Position numbers and translations under genes: made by a program. Positions 24,213-32,681 of a DNA stretch of 37,126 nucleotides are shown here, in pieces. The stretch lies in NCBI GenBank assembly GCA_018335275.1, contig JAGXKM010000011.1, positions 1 through 37,126 on the forward strand, given 5' to 3'. Numbering within the stretch: position 1 is the first letter of the stretch; every line of letters begins with the position of its first letter. Origin of the DNA: Anaerolineales bacterium (GTDB lineage: Bacteria; Chloroflexota; Anaerolineae; Anaerolineales; UBA11858). The notes below the pieces were generated by a model that was not told the DNA's origin, ran no database searches, and saw only the letters and a program-made list of their open reading frames with translations.

Positions 24213-24704
24213 TTAATCATCAGAAAAGGCTTGTTCTAATTCTCTGGTCAGGCCGGATTTGAAATCTTCTGAGTCAACCGGGCTTGGTTTATCGATCACT
24301 TCTTCAAATTCAATGGTTAACTCCCGTAATTTTTCCACCGCTCGCTTGGCAAATAATCGCACCAAACCAATAGGAGTTTCTGCTCTAAAGATCACTATCA
24401 ATATGAAACTTCCCGCGATATTATGAAGGTAAATGCTTTTTTGATCCCCTTCATGGAAAAATGAACCATGGGGGTTTTCCTCACCGATTTGCCGGGTTAA
24501 TTCACCCATGGCAGCCACATCTCCCGCCGCTAAAGCTGCCACGGTTGAAGGTGTACCATCCACCATATGTCCTTGCGTGGAGATCACCTGCCCGCTCACA
24601 TCAGCTAAGATTATGCAGTCTGTGCGCGTCTTTTGCTGCAAGTGATCCAAAATATGGTCTATCTTCCCCATCAGCTCTTCAGGTAAAGAAAGTCCATTCG
24701 ACAT
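24213..24704 (-). CDS. Roadblock/LC7 domain protein with C-terminal acidic helix
   Basis: The start at ATG 24704 (or the adjacent ATG 24707) has GAGGAG 6 (or 3) bases upstream; a TTG at 24731 is rejected. The product, about 163 residues, has a roadblock fold: LPEELMGKIDHILDHLQQKT, the strand pair DCIILADVSGQVISTQG, STVAALAAGDVAAMGELTRQ and IYLHNIAGSFILIVIFRAET. A helical, acidic tail (ELTIEFEEVIDKPS to EQAFSDD) follows and is unusual for a minimal roadblock protein. It lies 9 bases before mglA. A TATAAT (24745-24740, minus) about 36 bases upstream could be an internal -10 for the last three genes; no -35 was found. Confidence 0.85.
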   Translation of the reverse strand: MSNGLSLPEELMGKIDHILDHLQQKTRTDCIILADVSGQVISTQGHMVDGTPSTVAALAAGDVAAMGELTRQIGEENPHGSFFHEGDQKSIYLHNIAGSFILIVIFRAETPIGLVRLFAKRAVEKLRELTIEFEEVIDKPSPVDSEDFKSGLTRELEQAFSDD

Positions 24705-24815
24705 CATTCTCTCCTCATCTACTGATAACACCTTCCAGCATTATACCTCTCATTTACCTCAAAATCATCCTTTACATTTACACTGAGGATGCCGGGAATA
24801 TCCCTGAAGAAAACT

Positions 24816-25601
24816 TTATCTGCGCAGCCTTTCTATGGCAGCTTTTAAGCTGGTCCTCATTCGTTCAATCGATTCCGCAAGATCCTCCATCTCATCCCCG
24901 GTGTTGACCTCAATGGGCACGTCCAAATCACCCCGGCTGATCGAATCTGCAGCTTCACTGAGATGAGAAGTGGACCGGGTGATCCCGCGGCTGATCACAA
25001 AAGCTGAGATCAAAGCGATGACGATGCTGATCCCGCCAAAAATTGTTCCACCCAATATCATTAAATTCGTGATCCTCTTTACAGAAGCTGCTTTTCTTTG
25101 CAGGGTTTCCAGCTCATCCTGATAAAATTGATCGATCAATGGATTCAGATTGTTCTCCCGAAAACCATCAGCCTCACCCAGCTCTCGCAAGATTTCTGAG
25201 GTGTCATCAGGGAAATTTTCGTACACAAAGATCGCGTCGTCTAATTGACCTTGATATTTTTCTCGAGCTGAAATGATTTCATTCAATTTTGTGTTTTCTT
25301 CTCCAGAGCGCTCTTCTATTAAGGTCTCCCATTCCGAAAAGGTCTCTCGAGCTTGATCCATTTTTTCCAATCCCCCGGGAACACCCGTCAGGATGTAATG
25401 ACCTATCCCAACGCGTTCCGCAAGCAAAGCCGCTTTGCTCCGGTTTGTGGCTTGTACTACTCTCTGCAAATCGATAAGTTCTTCAATTAATCCTTGTGAG
25501 CGGTTCAGACTGATTATGCTGAGCCCAGCGACTGCGGCCAACAAAAGCACGACAATACCAAAGCCAATAGCAAGTTTATTCGCGATTGAAAGTTTCATCA
25601 T
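24816..25601 (-). CDS. HAMP-domain membrane receptor without an output domain
   Basis: The 261-residue protein has TM1 (about 9-31), an extracytoplasmic helical domain (about 32-175) and TM2 (about 179-203). A HAMP domain (about 204-255) follows, with SRGDLDVPIEVNTGDEMEDL. The extracytoplasmic part resembles the four-helix-bundle ligand domains of chemoreceptors. The protein stops right after HAMP (ERLRR), so there is no kinase, cyclase or methyl-accepting signalling domain. It could pass a signal to the roadblock, DUF4388 or GTPase proteins by direct contact; this is inference. AAGGAGAGGAG precedes the ATG. It lies in the middle of the cluster, 65 bases after the DUF4388 gene and 111 before the roadblock gene. 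Confidence 0.85.
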   Translation of the reverse strand: MMKLSIANKLAIGFGIVVLLLAAVAGLSIISLNRSQGLIEELIDLQRVVQATNRSKAALLAERVGIGHYILTGVPGGLEKMDQARETFSEWETLIEERSGEENTKLNEIISAREKYQGQLDDAIFVYENFPDDTSEILRELGEADGFRENNLNPLIDQFYQDELETLQRKAASVKRITNLMILGGTIFGGISIVIALISAFVISRGITRSTSHLSEAADSISRGDLDVPIEVNTGDEMEDLAESIERMRTSLKAAIERLRR

Positions 25602-25666
25602 CTCCTCTCCTTCTGACTCCTGAACTCTAACTCCACGCTACCTTACTCCATGAAATCTGAGTTTGA

Positions 25667-26461
25667 CTAGGAATCCTTTTTTAAGGCTTCCAGCATCACT
25701 TTTTGGAAGCGAGCCTTCTTTTCTTCTTCTTCAATTTCTTCACTCAAACGTTCGATAAGCTCCGCGCCTCTAGGGTGTGGAAAATTTTCCCGTGTCCCGC
25801 CCAAGTCATGAATCTCATCTTCAATGATCACCGGCCCCAGAGGACCCAAAATGTCTGTGAACTCTTGCGTTAACTCCTCAAAGAAATCTTCACTGAGACC
25901 CTTTACGTACTGCTTCTCTCTCTCTTCTCCAACCTCCAATAAACCTGCTTTTGTTAGGCTGTATAAAATTTTTGCGATTTTGAATTCATCCCTGCCCAGA
26001 ATTTTTGACAAACCCTCTATACTCCGCTTTCCATTCACCTGCGCTAAAACCTGCCATTCTTCCGGTTCCAAACTAACTGTTTCTGGAGAACCTGCAGGAG
26101 AAAGTTTAAAAACGACATCACTGTTGGGGACCATCTTTTTTATATTTTTCCATTCCTCATTTTTCCGAGCTGCCTCCAGCATGATTTGTTCCGTGGCCAA
26201 CTCCACTGATTCTTCCGGTGGTTCGACATCAGGAGTAAAACTGAAATCGCCATTCAACCACCCCATCATCGTGTAAACAGCACGCTCTCCGATTTGAGCT
26301 CCCGTAGCTGCATGGACCAAACTTCCTTTCTTAAGATATATTTCCCCCTGGATCCTTCCTTGGGAAAGATCTAATCTACCCGACCGTCCGTTTGAGCTCA
26401 ACATTTTTAAGATGTCAATCAATGGTAGTTGATCTAATTTTCCCTTGAGTACTTCCGCCAT
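25667..26461 (-). CDS. DUF4388 protein with winged-helix-like domain
   Basis: The 264-residue protein begins with a DUF4388 domain: LKGKLDQLPLIDILKMLSSN, then GRLDLSQGRIQGEIYLKKGS, then LVHAATGAQIGERAVYTMMG (about 1-100). A middle part reads VNGKRSIEGLSKILGRDEFK and KILYSLTKAGLLEVGEE, a winged-helix pattern (about 140-185). The C-terminal part is acidic and helical (ELIERLSEEIEEEEKKARF). DUF4388 modules occur in bacterial signalling proteins with receivers, roadblock proteins and GTPases; their biochemical role is not established. The winged helix could bind DNA or protein; the DUF742 of conservons is a loose parallel. AGGAGGAG precedes the ATG. Some 105 bases separate it from the upstream roadblock gene. 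Confidence 0.85.
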   Translation of the reverse strand: MAEVLKGKLDQLPLIDILKMLSSNGRSGRLDLSQGRIQGEIYLKKGSLVHAATGAQIGERAVYTMMGWLNGDFSFTPDVEPPEESVELATEQIMLEAARKNEEWKNIKKMVPNSDVVFKLSPAGSPETVSLEPEEWQVLAQVNGKRSIEGLSKILGRDEFKIAKILYSLTKAGLLEVGEEREKQYVKGLSEDFFEELTQEFTDILGPLGPVIIEDEIHDLGGTRENFPHPRGAELIERLSEEIEEEEKKARFQKVMLEALKKDS

Positions 26462-26566
26462 TCTTCTCCTCCTACATGATGCAAAATTTTAGGTATTTTT
26501 AAAATTCCAACGACAGGACAAATTCCTTCTATTTTAATTTTTTTCTCTGATTTATTATCACCCTTC

Positions 26567-26965
26567 TCACCCGAAGATACGCTCCCCATCTCGCCTCTGG
26601 GTATGATGGTCATTAAAAAATCGCTGTACCTTTGAGTTTCCTTTCCACCGGTTGATAACCACGTTTAAGGTCAGCCTTAATAATGCGATGTCGAGTTCAG
26701 GATCACAAATCACAACAAGGATCACTTTTTCCAAATCCCGCATCACCAAACGCTTATCCATAAAAATAATATCCAGATCCGAAAATTTCTTGGATCCTGA
26801 TTCTAAAGTTGCCAGGGTTTGAACGAGCACTTCACCTGCCTCATCCCATTCATGCTGATTGTGTGAAATCGCTCCTTCGCTCCTTAAAAGCCGACCCTGA
26901 TTGTCAAACAGCAGACAACCTTCCACTTCAGATACCGCTAGGATTTCACGCAATCCCTCTTCCAT
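26567..26965 (-). CDS. Roadblock/LC7-like protein
   Basis: The 132-residue protein has a roadblock-like arrangement: EILAVSEVEGCLLFDNQGRL, a helix EWDEAGEVLVQTLATLESGS, then strands FSDLDIIFMDKRLVMRDLEK, VILVVICDPELDIALLRLTL and a terminal helix. The tail is basic (QRFFNDHHTQRRDGERIFG). It is the most divergent of the roadblock proteins here. AAGG sits before the ATG. The gene lies between the double DUF4388 gene (20-base gap) and the winged-helix DUF4388 gene (105-base gap). Partner and activity are unknown. Confidence 0.8.
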   Translation of the reverse strand: MEEGLREILAVSEVEGCLLFDNQGRLLRSEGAISHNQHEWDEAGEVLVQTLATLESGSKKFSDLDIIFMDKRLVMRDLEKVILVVICDPELDIALLRLTLNVVINRWKGNSKVQRFFNDHHTQRRDGERIFG

Positions 26966-26985
26966 AGCCTTCCCACCTTCTTAGA

Positions 26986-27987
26986 TCAACCAGGAATATG
27001 ATCCCCAATCCCTAGATTCGTAATAACACCCATATGTTCTTCTTTCACTTCAATCAACCCCTGGAAAGCGTGATCATGAATCGCTTTCTCAGGGTTCTCC
27101 TTTTCCAATCGTTCAATGGTGTCCCGTAAACATATCCCTACCCCCTGACTGAGCCGCTTTTCCGGGTTCCCATGATAATCAATCTCTCCCTGATAATAGT
27201 GAAATTTAGCTGCAAAAGGGTCTAGAAAAGGATATTCTTCTGCATGATCAATCATGACCTCTTTGAGAACTTTCAAAAACTCCCCTTCCTCCAAAAGCTC
27301 GTCCACCTCCGTTTCTACCGCTTGGATGACGATTCCCCAGATTTCTAAAAGTTGTGGGAACTGGTTACTTATTCTGATTTCTTCCCCTTCTGCAAAAGAT
27401 TCTTCAATAGCTGCTTTATAAACATTAAAAGTTGCGCCCTGAGAAGAAGCAGCGTCCATAATCCTGGGCAAAATATTTAATCCTGATACTTCTTGTCCTC
27501 CGTTTGTGAGGAGACAATTGATGATTTCCCCTGACAAAAAATAAATAAAACCTTTTTTGGAATCATCTCCGATAACCACTTCTACGTATCCAGTCTGATC
27601 TTCTTTCCGTAATTTATTTATAAGACCCTGGATGCTTGTGAATTCTGTGGAGAGGTCTCCAAAAAGCAGTTCGCTCTGTACAACGCTGGATAAAACAGTG
27701 ACCATGTTTTCCTTCAAGGCGTAAACGCTGATGGATCCACCCTTCTCCTTTGTTTTATCTAGTAAACGTTTTACGGCTTTTTTTCCGGTTGCTCTTTCAC
27801 CCTCAATCTCCTCCACGGCGTTAACAACATTTCCGTTATCAATAAAGAGGTTCCCCTCGTACTCCCAGAAACTGATTTGCACAGAACCGGTGAATGAATT
27901 TTGTTTCAAGTCTGAGAGCAGCTCACCAAAATTTGTAAACGAGGTATTCATATTTTCATAGACGACTTCCTCTTTTGGATAAATCAT
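26986..27987 (-). CDS. Protein with two DUF4388-like modules and an unknown C-terminal domain
   Basis: The 333-residue protein begins with a DUF4388-like unit (NFGELLSDLKQNSFTGSVQI, EGNLFIDNGNVVNAVEEIEG) and continues with a second (IQGLINKLRKEDQTGYVEVV, KKGFIYFLSGEIINCLLTNG). A third segment is hydrophobic-acidic and helical (LLEIWGIVIQAVETEVDELL, VLKEVMIDHAEEYPFLDPFA) and ends in a part I do not recognise. No catalytic motif or membrane segment is seen. AAGGAG precedes the ATG by 7 bases. It lies 17 bases after the REC-DUF4388-roadblock gene, so they are surely co-transcribed. The second unit is weaker than the first and is called by pattern only. Confidence 0.75.
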   Translation of the reverse strand: MIYPKEEVVYENMNTSFTNFGELLSDLKQNSFTGSVQISFWEYEGNLFIDNGNVVNAVEEIEGERATGKKAVKRLLDKTKEKGGSISVYALKENMVTVLSSVVQSELLFGDLSTEFTSIQGLINKLRKEDQTGYVEVVIGDDSKKGFIYFLSGEIINCLLTNGGQEVSGLNILPRIMDAASSQGATFNVYKAAIEESFAEGEEIRISNQFPQLLEIWGIVIQAVETEVDELLEEGEFLKVLKEVMIDHAEEYPFLDPFAAKFHYYQGEIDYHGNPEKRLSQGVGICLRDTIERLEKENPEKAIHDHAFQGLIEVKEEHMGVITNLGIGDHIPG

Positions 27988-28004
27988 GGTGAATCTCCTT
28001 GAAA

Positions 28005-29090
28005 TTAAGATCGGTATCTTTGAACCCTCGCCAACGCTTCTCTAGCCAACATATCCGCTTGTGTTCGTTTAGAAAACCGGAAATAGATCACAGCCTCTTC
28101 ACACCAAAGCAGCATTTCCTTACCCGCTTGATCCCTCAACAGCACTCTCTGGATTTGACCGGCTGAAAGTATTTCAGCTAATGTTTTCGATTGACTGATC
28201 AAATAGGAAGCTGCCTTATCCAATTTTTTCCCATCCCATTTAGATTCTTTGGCTGTGACTTCCCCATTCTGAGAATATATAAAAACTTCATTTACGCCCT
28301 TTATGCTGGATAATGCCCTCAATATACGTTTGGAATGATCCTTTTCTATCTCCCCCTTCTCTTCCCCAACCAGCCCTGCTTCTTGCCATTCTAATTCCGG
28401 TCCTGATTGACCTTCATCAATGCGCCGCATCCCTTCTAAAATCAAGCCAGACCAGTCAGAATGTATCGTTTCCTGTGGGGGAGTGACTTCCATCTTCAAG
28501 GTAAACACCCCCTGATCCCAGCGCAGCATCTTGTATACTGCTTCCTCCCCTTTCAACCCTTGCGTTTCAGCATGAACGATACGACCTTGATCAAAATATA
28601 TTCTACCCTCTTGACCGGGACGTTGGAGATGAAGAAGTCCCACGATACGCTCTTCACAATTCATTTGGATGATGCTCGCCAAGCTCATAGTGCGCAAATC
28701 GCCCTGAAATGCTTTTGGGGCGGATTCCTTGGTGAGGAGTTGCCGCAGAGTAGCGACCAGCTTCTCAATCTCTAAAGGTTTTTCCATAAACTCAGATGCC
28801 CCCATTCTTAAAGCCCGCATCACATTCCCTTTAGTGCCTACATCTGTATAGAGAATGACTTTTGCTTCCGGATCATACGCTTTCAAGGCCTCGAGGATAT
28901 CAAAACCACTGGAATCATTTCTCTGCAGAGAAACTAAAACGATATCGATATCTCCCGTTTTATATAGCTCGACAGCCCTATCGAACTCATTTATCCCATA
29001 TACCTGAAAATGGTTTTTCTTCAAAACATTTACGAGAGATCGCAATGAATTCAAGTCCTCATCCACAACGAGAATATTGCCTTCTGCCAC
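28005..29090 (-). CDS. Fusion of pseudo-receiver, DUF4388 and roadblock-like domain
   Basis: The 361-residue protein starts with GTG at 29090, with GGAG 8 bases upstream. Residues 4-120 form a receiver domain (NILVVDEDLNSLRSLVNVL) keeping the acidic residues (Asp10-Glu11), the Thr of LYTDVG and the Lys of EKPLEIEKL. The acceptor strand reads DIVLVSLQ, so Ser54 replaces Asp. Residues about 128-230 are a DUF4388 domain (FQGDLRTMSLASIIQMNCEE, GRIYFDQGRIVHAETQG). The C-terminal part (about 255-361) looks like a roadblock domain (ALSSIKGVNEVFIYSQNGEV, EMLLWCEEAVIYFRFSK). It combines in one chain the parts that appear separately downstream. It is the first gene of the cluster. Confidence 0.85.
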   Translation of the reverse strand: MAEGNILVVDEDLNSLRSLVNVLKKNHFQVYGINEFDRAVELYKTGDIDIVLVSLQRNDSSGFDILEALKAYDPEAKVILYTDVGTKGNVMRALRMGASEFMEKPLEIEKLVATLRQLLTKESAPKAFQGDLRTMSLASIIQMNCEERIVGLLHLQRPGQEGRIYFDQGRIVHAETQGLKGEEAVYKMLRWDQGVFTLKMEVTPPQETIHSDWSGLILEGMRRIDEGQSGPELEWQEAGLVGEEKGEIEKDHSKRILRALSSIKGVNEVFIYSQNGEVTAKESKWDGKKLDKAASYLISQSKTLAEILSAGQIQRVLLRDQAGKEMLLWCEEAVIYFRFSKRTQADMLAREALARVQRYRS

Positions 29091-29141
29091 GTCGCCACTC
29101 CAAGTTATAACTTCTCAGAAAAATACCGGATTTATGAGGTA

Positions 29142-29147
29142 ATTATA
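29142..29147 (-). promoter_or_regulatory. Consensus -10 hexamer for the GTPase-roadblock cluster
   Basis: TATAAT on the minus strand, preceded by GGGG, lies about 52 bases before the GTG start of the first cluster gene (29090). No -35 hexamer is convincing. It marks the likely promoter between the addA-like gene end (29249) and the cluster. Confidence 0.4.
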
Positions 29148-29248
29148 CCCCAAGGGAATGCTTGATCTGATTAGGGATACTTTTCAAATATGTAACTTGC
29201 GGTCCCTTACCTTTCTGGAAACCATTTACCTGGTTCAGATAGCTTTTA

Positions 29249-32200
29249 TCACCATGCATCCTGAACCAAATGTACGCTTCCCCTGTAATTTAAGAAACAA
29301 AGCACAGGTTGAGGTCGTTGGTTCAAGATCACCTCCACCGCTTTTATATATCTTTCTACTTGATTTACATAATCGCCTTGCTGCAGCAATTCATCCAGAT
29401 GCTGCTGACTATTCACCTTGTCCGTTTTGAATTCAACCAATACCCATGTTTCTTCTTCCCGGTATAGGGCATCGATCACACCTTGTGTATAATCTTCCCC
29501 CTTCCCGGGAACACTGAAAGGGATTTCATGAACCCTTTTTTCAGCGCTGTTCATCTTCCGATATAAAACGGATCCTTGAAATCTCTCCAGGATATCCCTG
29601 GCGTCTTGGACAGCGATGTCGACGATCGATTCTTCAATAAGTCCGCTGTTATAAGCTTTTTCCCTCGCCCAGGCCTCGAAATCCTTTCCCCGATGATCGG
29701 GGAAAAACCATGCTGCTAACGCCCAATGGACTAGGTTTCCAACCAGCCAGGATGGAGCTCTTTCATATGACTGATCGGGGACCACGCGCCATACCTTCCT
29801 TTCGCGTTCCTTTTCATCAGGGAAAATAAATCTTTTAAAACCTGGGACCGGTTCACACAGCGGCAGCTCATTGGGCAGCGTCTCGTCCGGGTGATATGTT
29901 TTCTGGGTTGCTTTGAATACTCTTCCCGCCTCAGGTTCATAAACGTAACAAGCGATGGATTGAGAGATGTCACGGAGCGGAATTTTCTTAATCCCATCCC
30001 CTTTCTCATCATACTCTATCTCGCACTCATGCAGACCCAGTGGGCGTCCAATTTTTCCCAACCACCCTGATAACCGATATGGTGTATGATCCTTTTTCAG
30101 CCCCCGCATTACCCCAGAAAGGAGAAGTTTTTCCTGGGCTCGGGTAGCTGCCACATAGAGCAAGCGGTCTGATTCCGCACTTTCTTCGTCCTCCTCGCTC
30201 TGCTTCGCCAAACGATACGCGGCAGATCCGGCGTCCAGAATATATTTTTCCCCGTTTTGTCCCGATACTATTTTTTCCTCTGAAATAGGCAGGACGACCT
30301 GGAATAGATCTTCCAAAATCATGCCTCTCACATGCGGATCCCGCCGTGATACATCACCGATGACCACGACAGGAAATTCCAGGCCTTTTGCCTGATGGAC
30401 GGTCATAATTTGAACTGCCCCGGAGGAAATCGTTGGACCTCCTCCTTCGCGCACAGAAACACTCTGCAGCTCCTCGATATACGCTAAAAAACGACTCACG
30501 CTAACCATTCCACTTTGCTGGGCATCCGCCAACAATTTTGCGACATTCGCTATGCTCCGATTTTGTCCGGACCTCAGTAAAGCAGCCAAATAATGACTGC
30601 GGTCTAAATAACGCTTCAAAACCTGGGCCACAGTTAGCCGACCGATCTGCTCATGGAAAGTATGCAGCATGGATCTGATCCGATATGCTCGATCTTCTTC
30701 CTTCCCTAAAAAAGAAAGCTTTTCCTGTTTCAAGAGATCATATAACGCCTGATGTCCCCTTTGATGCTGATTTTTTCGCAATACATATAGAGCGAAATCC
30801 GATAATCCAGATACTGGAGAACGCAATAAACCCGCAAGGGCGAGATCATCGTAAGGATCAGCGAAAGCCCTCAAAGCGTTCAGCAGGTCCCGAACCTCAG
30901 GCCTTTCATAAAACCCCTTCCCAGACACCGTGAGAAAGGGAATGCCGGCGCTTTCAAAGGCGCTCTCATAGGCTGGGAAAGAACCTGATGCACGACACAA
31001 TACAGCCATATCCCCATACCCCAACCCTGACCGATTTTTTGAGGATAACTTTTCACCATCTCCTTCCACTAAAATCCTCAAGCGTTCAGCGATTGCTCCT
31101 GCTGATCGCTCCAAAGCCCCTTCTGCCTTGCTTCCCACACTGAGATGAAATTCAATAAAAGGAGGTTTAATGCCCGGTCTGGGCTGCTTCCTATAAGGCT
31201 TTAGGGGCTCAAAAGGCGCGACAACGGCATGGTCCGATTCGGATCCCTCCAAAACGGGTTTTAGAATTTTATTTAAAGCTGTGATCAACCCTTCGTGAGC
31301 TCGATAGGAAGTCGCCAGATGGAATCCCTCACCCAGGCTGTGCACCCTTTCCTTTTCATTGTAAAAAACACCCACATCAGCCCCTCTGAATCGATAAATG
31401 GATTGTTTACCATCACCTACAATAAACAATTTTCCTTGATCGCCATTGAGCAAGTCAAGCAGGTCACGCTGCCTGTGATTGGTGTCCTGAAATTCATCAA
31501 CAAGCAGCGCTTGAACCTCATTCTGCCAGTAGGAACGCACCTCCCTATTTTCCCTCAACAGAGATAAAACTTTTTCCTCTAAATCGTCAAAATCCAGGGC
31601 TCCATTTTGCACCTTTTTTTCTGTGTATACATTTAACGTTTTTCGATACAGCCGGAATAAAGCGGGAAGGATTTCTTGAGCCATTCTGCGATCCAGGCTC
31701 AAATCCATTCCCTTACCTACCAGCGATTCCAGGTTTTGTTCATAAACCTCCTGAATCTGTCCGATCCATTTCTTGGGGTGAGCGGGGGCCCAATTTTCCT
31801 TGCGCCCCTTCTGCTTTAACGATTCCTGCAACGGCGCTAAATACCAGGATACACTGTCCCAGTCGTGATTATCTTTCGCCTTTTGAATTCGATTCCAATA
31901 ATCTAACGCCTGTTCCAAAATGGGAGCAAGATTGTCTCCCGATGCTTTTGCGTTCTGAAGTGTCCCATCCAATTTTAATTGGCTGAGTCTATGAAAGTTT
32001 TCGAGCACCACAGGATCTTCTAAAAAACTTTTTACAGGTTCAAGGAGAGTGTTTTTCCAGACTGGCCATAAATCATGAATTCCCTCACTCAAAATCTGAT
32101 TCAGGTCCAATCTTTTGTCTATCAAGGAACGTAAAATATTTCGCAGCTCTCGAGCGCCAAATTCGGTAAATAAAGTAACCGTTTGTGGGTCATCCACAGC

Positions 32201-32668
32201 CCATCCCATGGCTTCCTCGACTGCTCGGGACCGCAACAATGCCATTTCCCCTTCCTCCAGCATTTCAAAGGTTGGATCGACAACACTTTCCGCAGGATGA
32301 TGCCGGAGAATGCTTGCGGACAGGGTATGAATGGTGCTGATCCGGGCCGCGTCCAGGTTATCGTACAACCCATACCATTTTTTTGCCTGCATTTCATCCA
32401 AATCTTCACGCTCCAGGTATTTTCGGATCTCTTCCCGAATCCTGTTTCGCATTTCCCGGGCAGCTTTTTTCGTAAAAGTGATCGCTACAATAGAGCGCAG
32501 TGGTAATCCCTCCACAAGCAGGGATAAATACCGGGCCACAAGTGTTCGCGTTTTACCTGTCCCAGCACCAGCCGTTACCACCACATCACTCCCGCGTGAC
32601 AAAATAGGATCCCATTGTTCCTGGCTGGGTTCCATTTGTTTTAAGATAGGGTGAGCATCTCTCTTCAT
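29249..32668 (-). CDS. addA: ATP-dependent helicase/nuclease subunit A (AddA-like)
   Basis: The 1139-residue protein is a UvrD/RecB-type helicase with a C-terminal nuclease. The Q motif SQEQ and Walker A AGAGTGKT (33-40) are at the N-terminus. The Walker B is VDEFQDTNHRQ (390-400) and motif III GDGKQSIYRFRGADV follows near 418-432. A late helicase motif reads VQIMTVHQAKGLEFPVVVIG and another LLYVAATRAQEKLL. The RecB-type nuclease has GVIDALY (Asp1066) and VLVEFKTDK (Glu1079, Lys1081). With AddB it processes double-strand breaks and loads RecA. A 13-base gap separates it from the upstream AddB-like gene. Its ribosome site (AAGGA) is 11 bases away, so translation may be partly coupled. AddA is typically about 1,200 residues, so this one is near full length. 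Confidence 0.92.
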   Translation of the reverse strand: MKRDAHPILKQMEPSQEQWDPILSRGSDVVVTAGAGTGKTRTLVARYLSLLVEGLPLRSIVAITFTKKAAREMRNRIREEIRKYLEREDLDEMQAKKWYGLYDNLDAARISTIHTLSASILRHHPAESVVDPTFEMLEEGEMALLRSRAVEEAMGWAVDDPQTVTLFTEFGARELRNILRSLIDKRLDLNQILSEGIHDLWPVWKNTLLEPVKSFLEDPVVLENFHRLSQLKLDGTLQNAKASGDNLAPILEQALDYWNRIQKAKDNHDWDSVSWYLAPLQESLKQKGRKENWAPAHPKKWIGQIQEVYEQNLESLVGKGMDLSLDRRMAQEILPALFRLYRKTLNVYTEKKVQNGALDFDDLEEKVLSLLRENREVRSYWQNEVQALLVDEFQDTNHRQRDLLDLLNGDQGKLFIVGDGKQSIYRFRGADVGVFYNEKERVHSLGEGFHLATSYRAHEGLITALNKILKPVLEGSESDHAVVAPFEPLKPYRKQPRPGIKPPFIEFHLSVGSKAEGALERSAGAIAERLRILVEGDGEKLSSKNRSGLGYGDMAVLCRASGSFPAYESAFESAGIPFLTVSGKGFYERPEVRDLLNALRAFADPYDDLALAGLLRSPVSGLSDFALYVLRKNQHQRGHQALYDLLKQEKLSFLGKEEDRAYRIRSMLHTFHEQIGRLTVAQVLKRYLDRSHYLAALLRSGQNRSIANVAKLLADAQQSGMVSVSRFLAYIEELQSVSVREGGGPTISSGAVQIMTVHQAKGLEFPVVVIGDVSRRDPHVRGMILEDLFQVVLPISEEKIVSGQNGEKYILDAGSAAYRLAKQSEEDEESAESDRLLYVAATRAQEKLLLSGVMRGLKKDHTPYRLSGWLGKIGRPLGLHECEIEYDEKGDGIKKIPLRDISQSIACYVYEPEAGRVFKATQKTYHPDETLPNELPLCEPVPGFKRFIFPDEKERERKVWRVVPDQSYERAPSWLVGNLVHWALAAWFFPDHRGKDFEAWAREKAYNSGLIEESIVDIAVQDARDILERFQGSVLYRKMNSAEKRVHEIPFSVPGKGEDYTQGVIDALYREEETWVLVEFKTDKVNSQQHLDELLQQGDYVNQVERYIKAVEVILNQRPQPVLCFLNYRGSVHLVQDAW

Positions 32669-32681
32669 GAAAGGGATATCC

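Noticed and set aside
29232-29267. GGTTCAG...CTGAACC inverted repeat around the addA stop codon
   Set aside because: Only seven pairs, a 22-base loop and no T tract; not convincing as a terminator.
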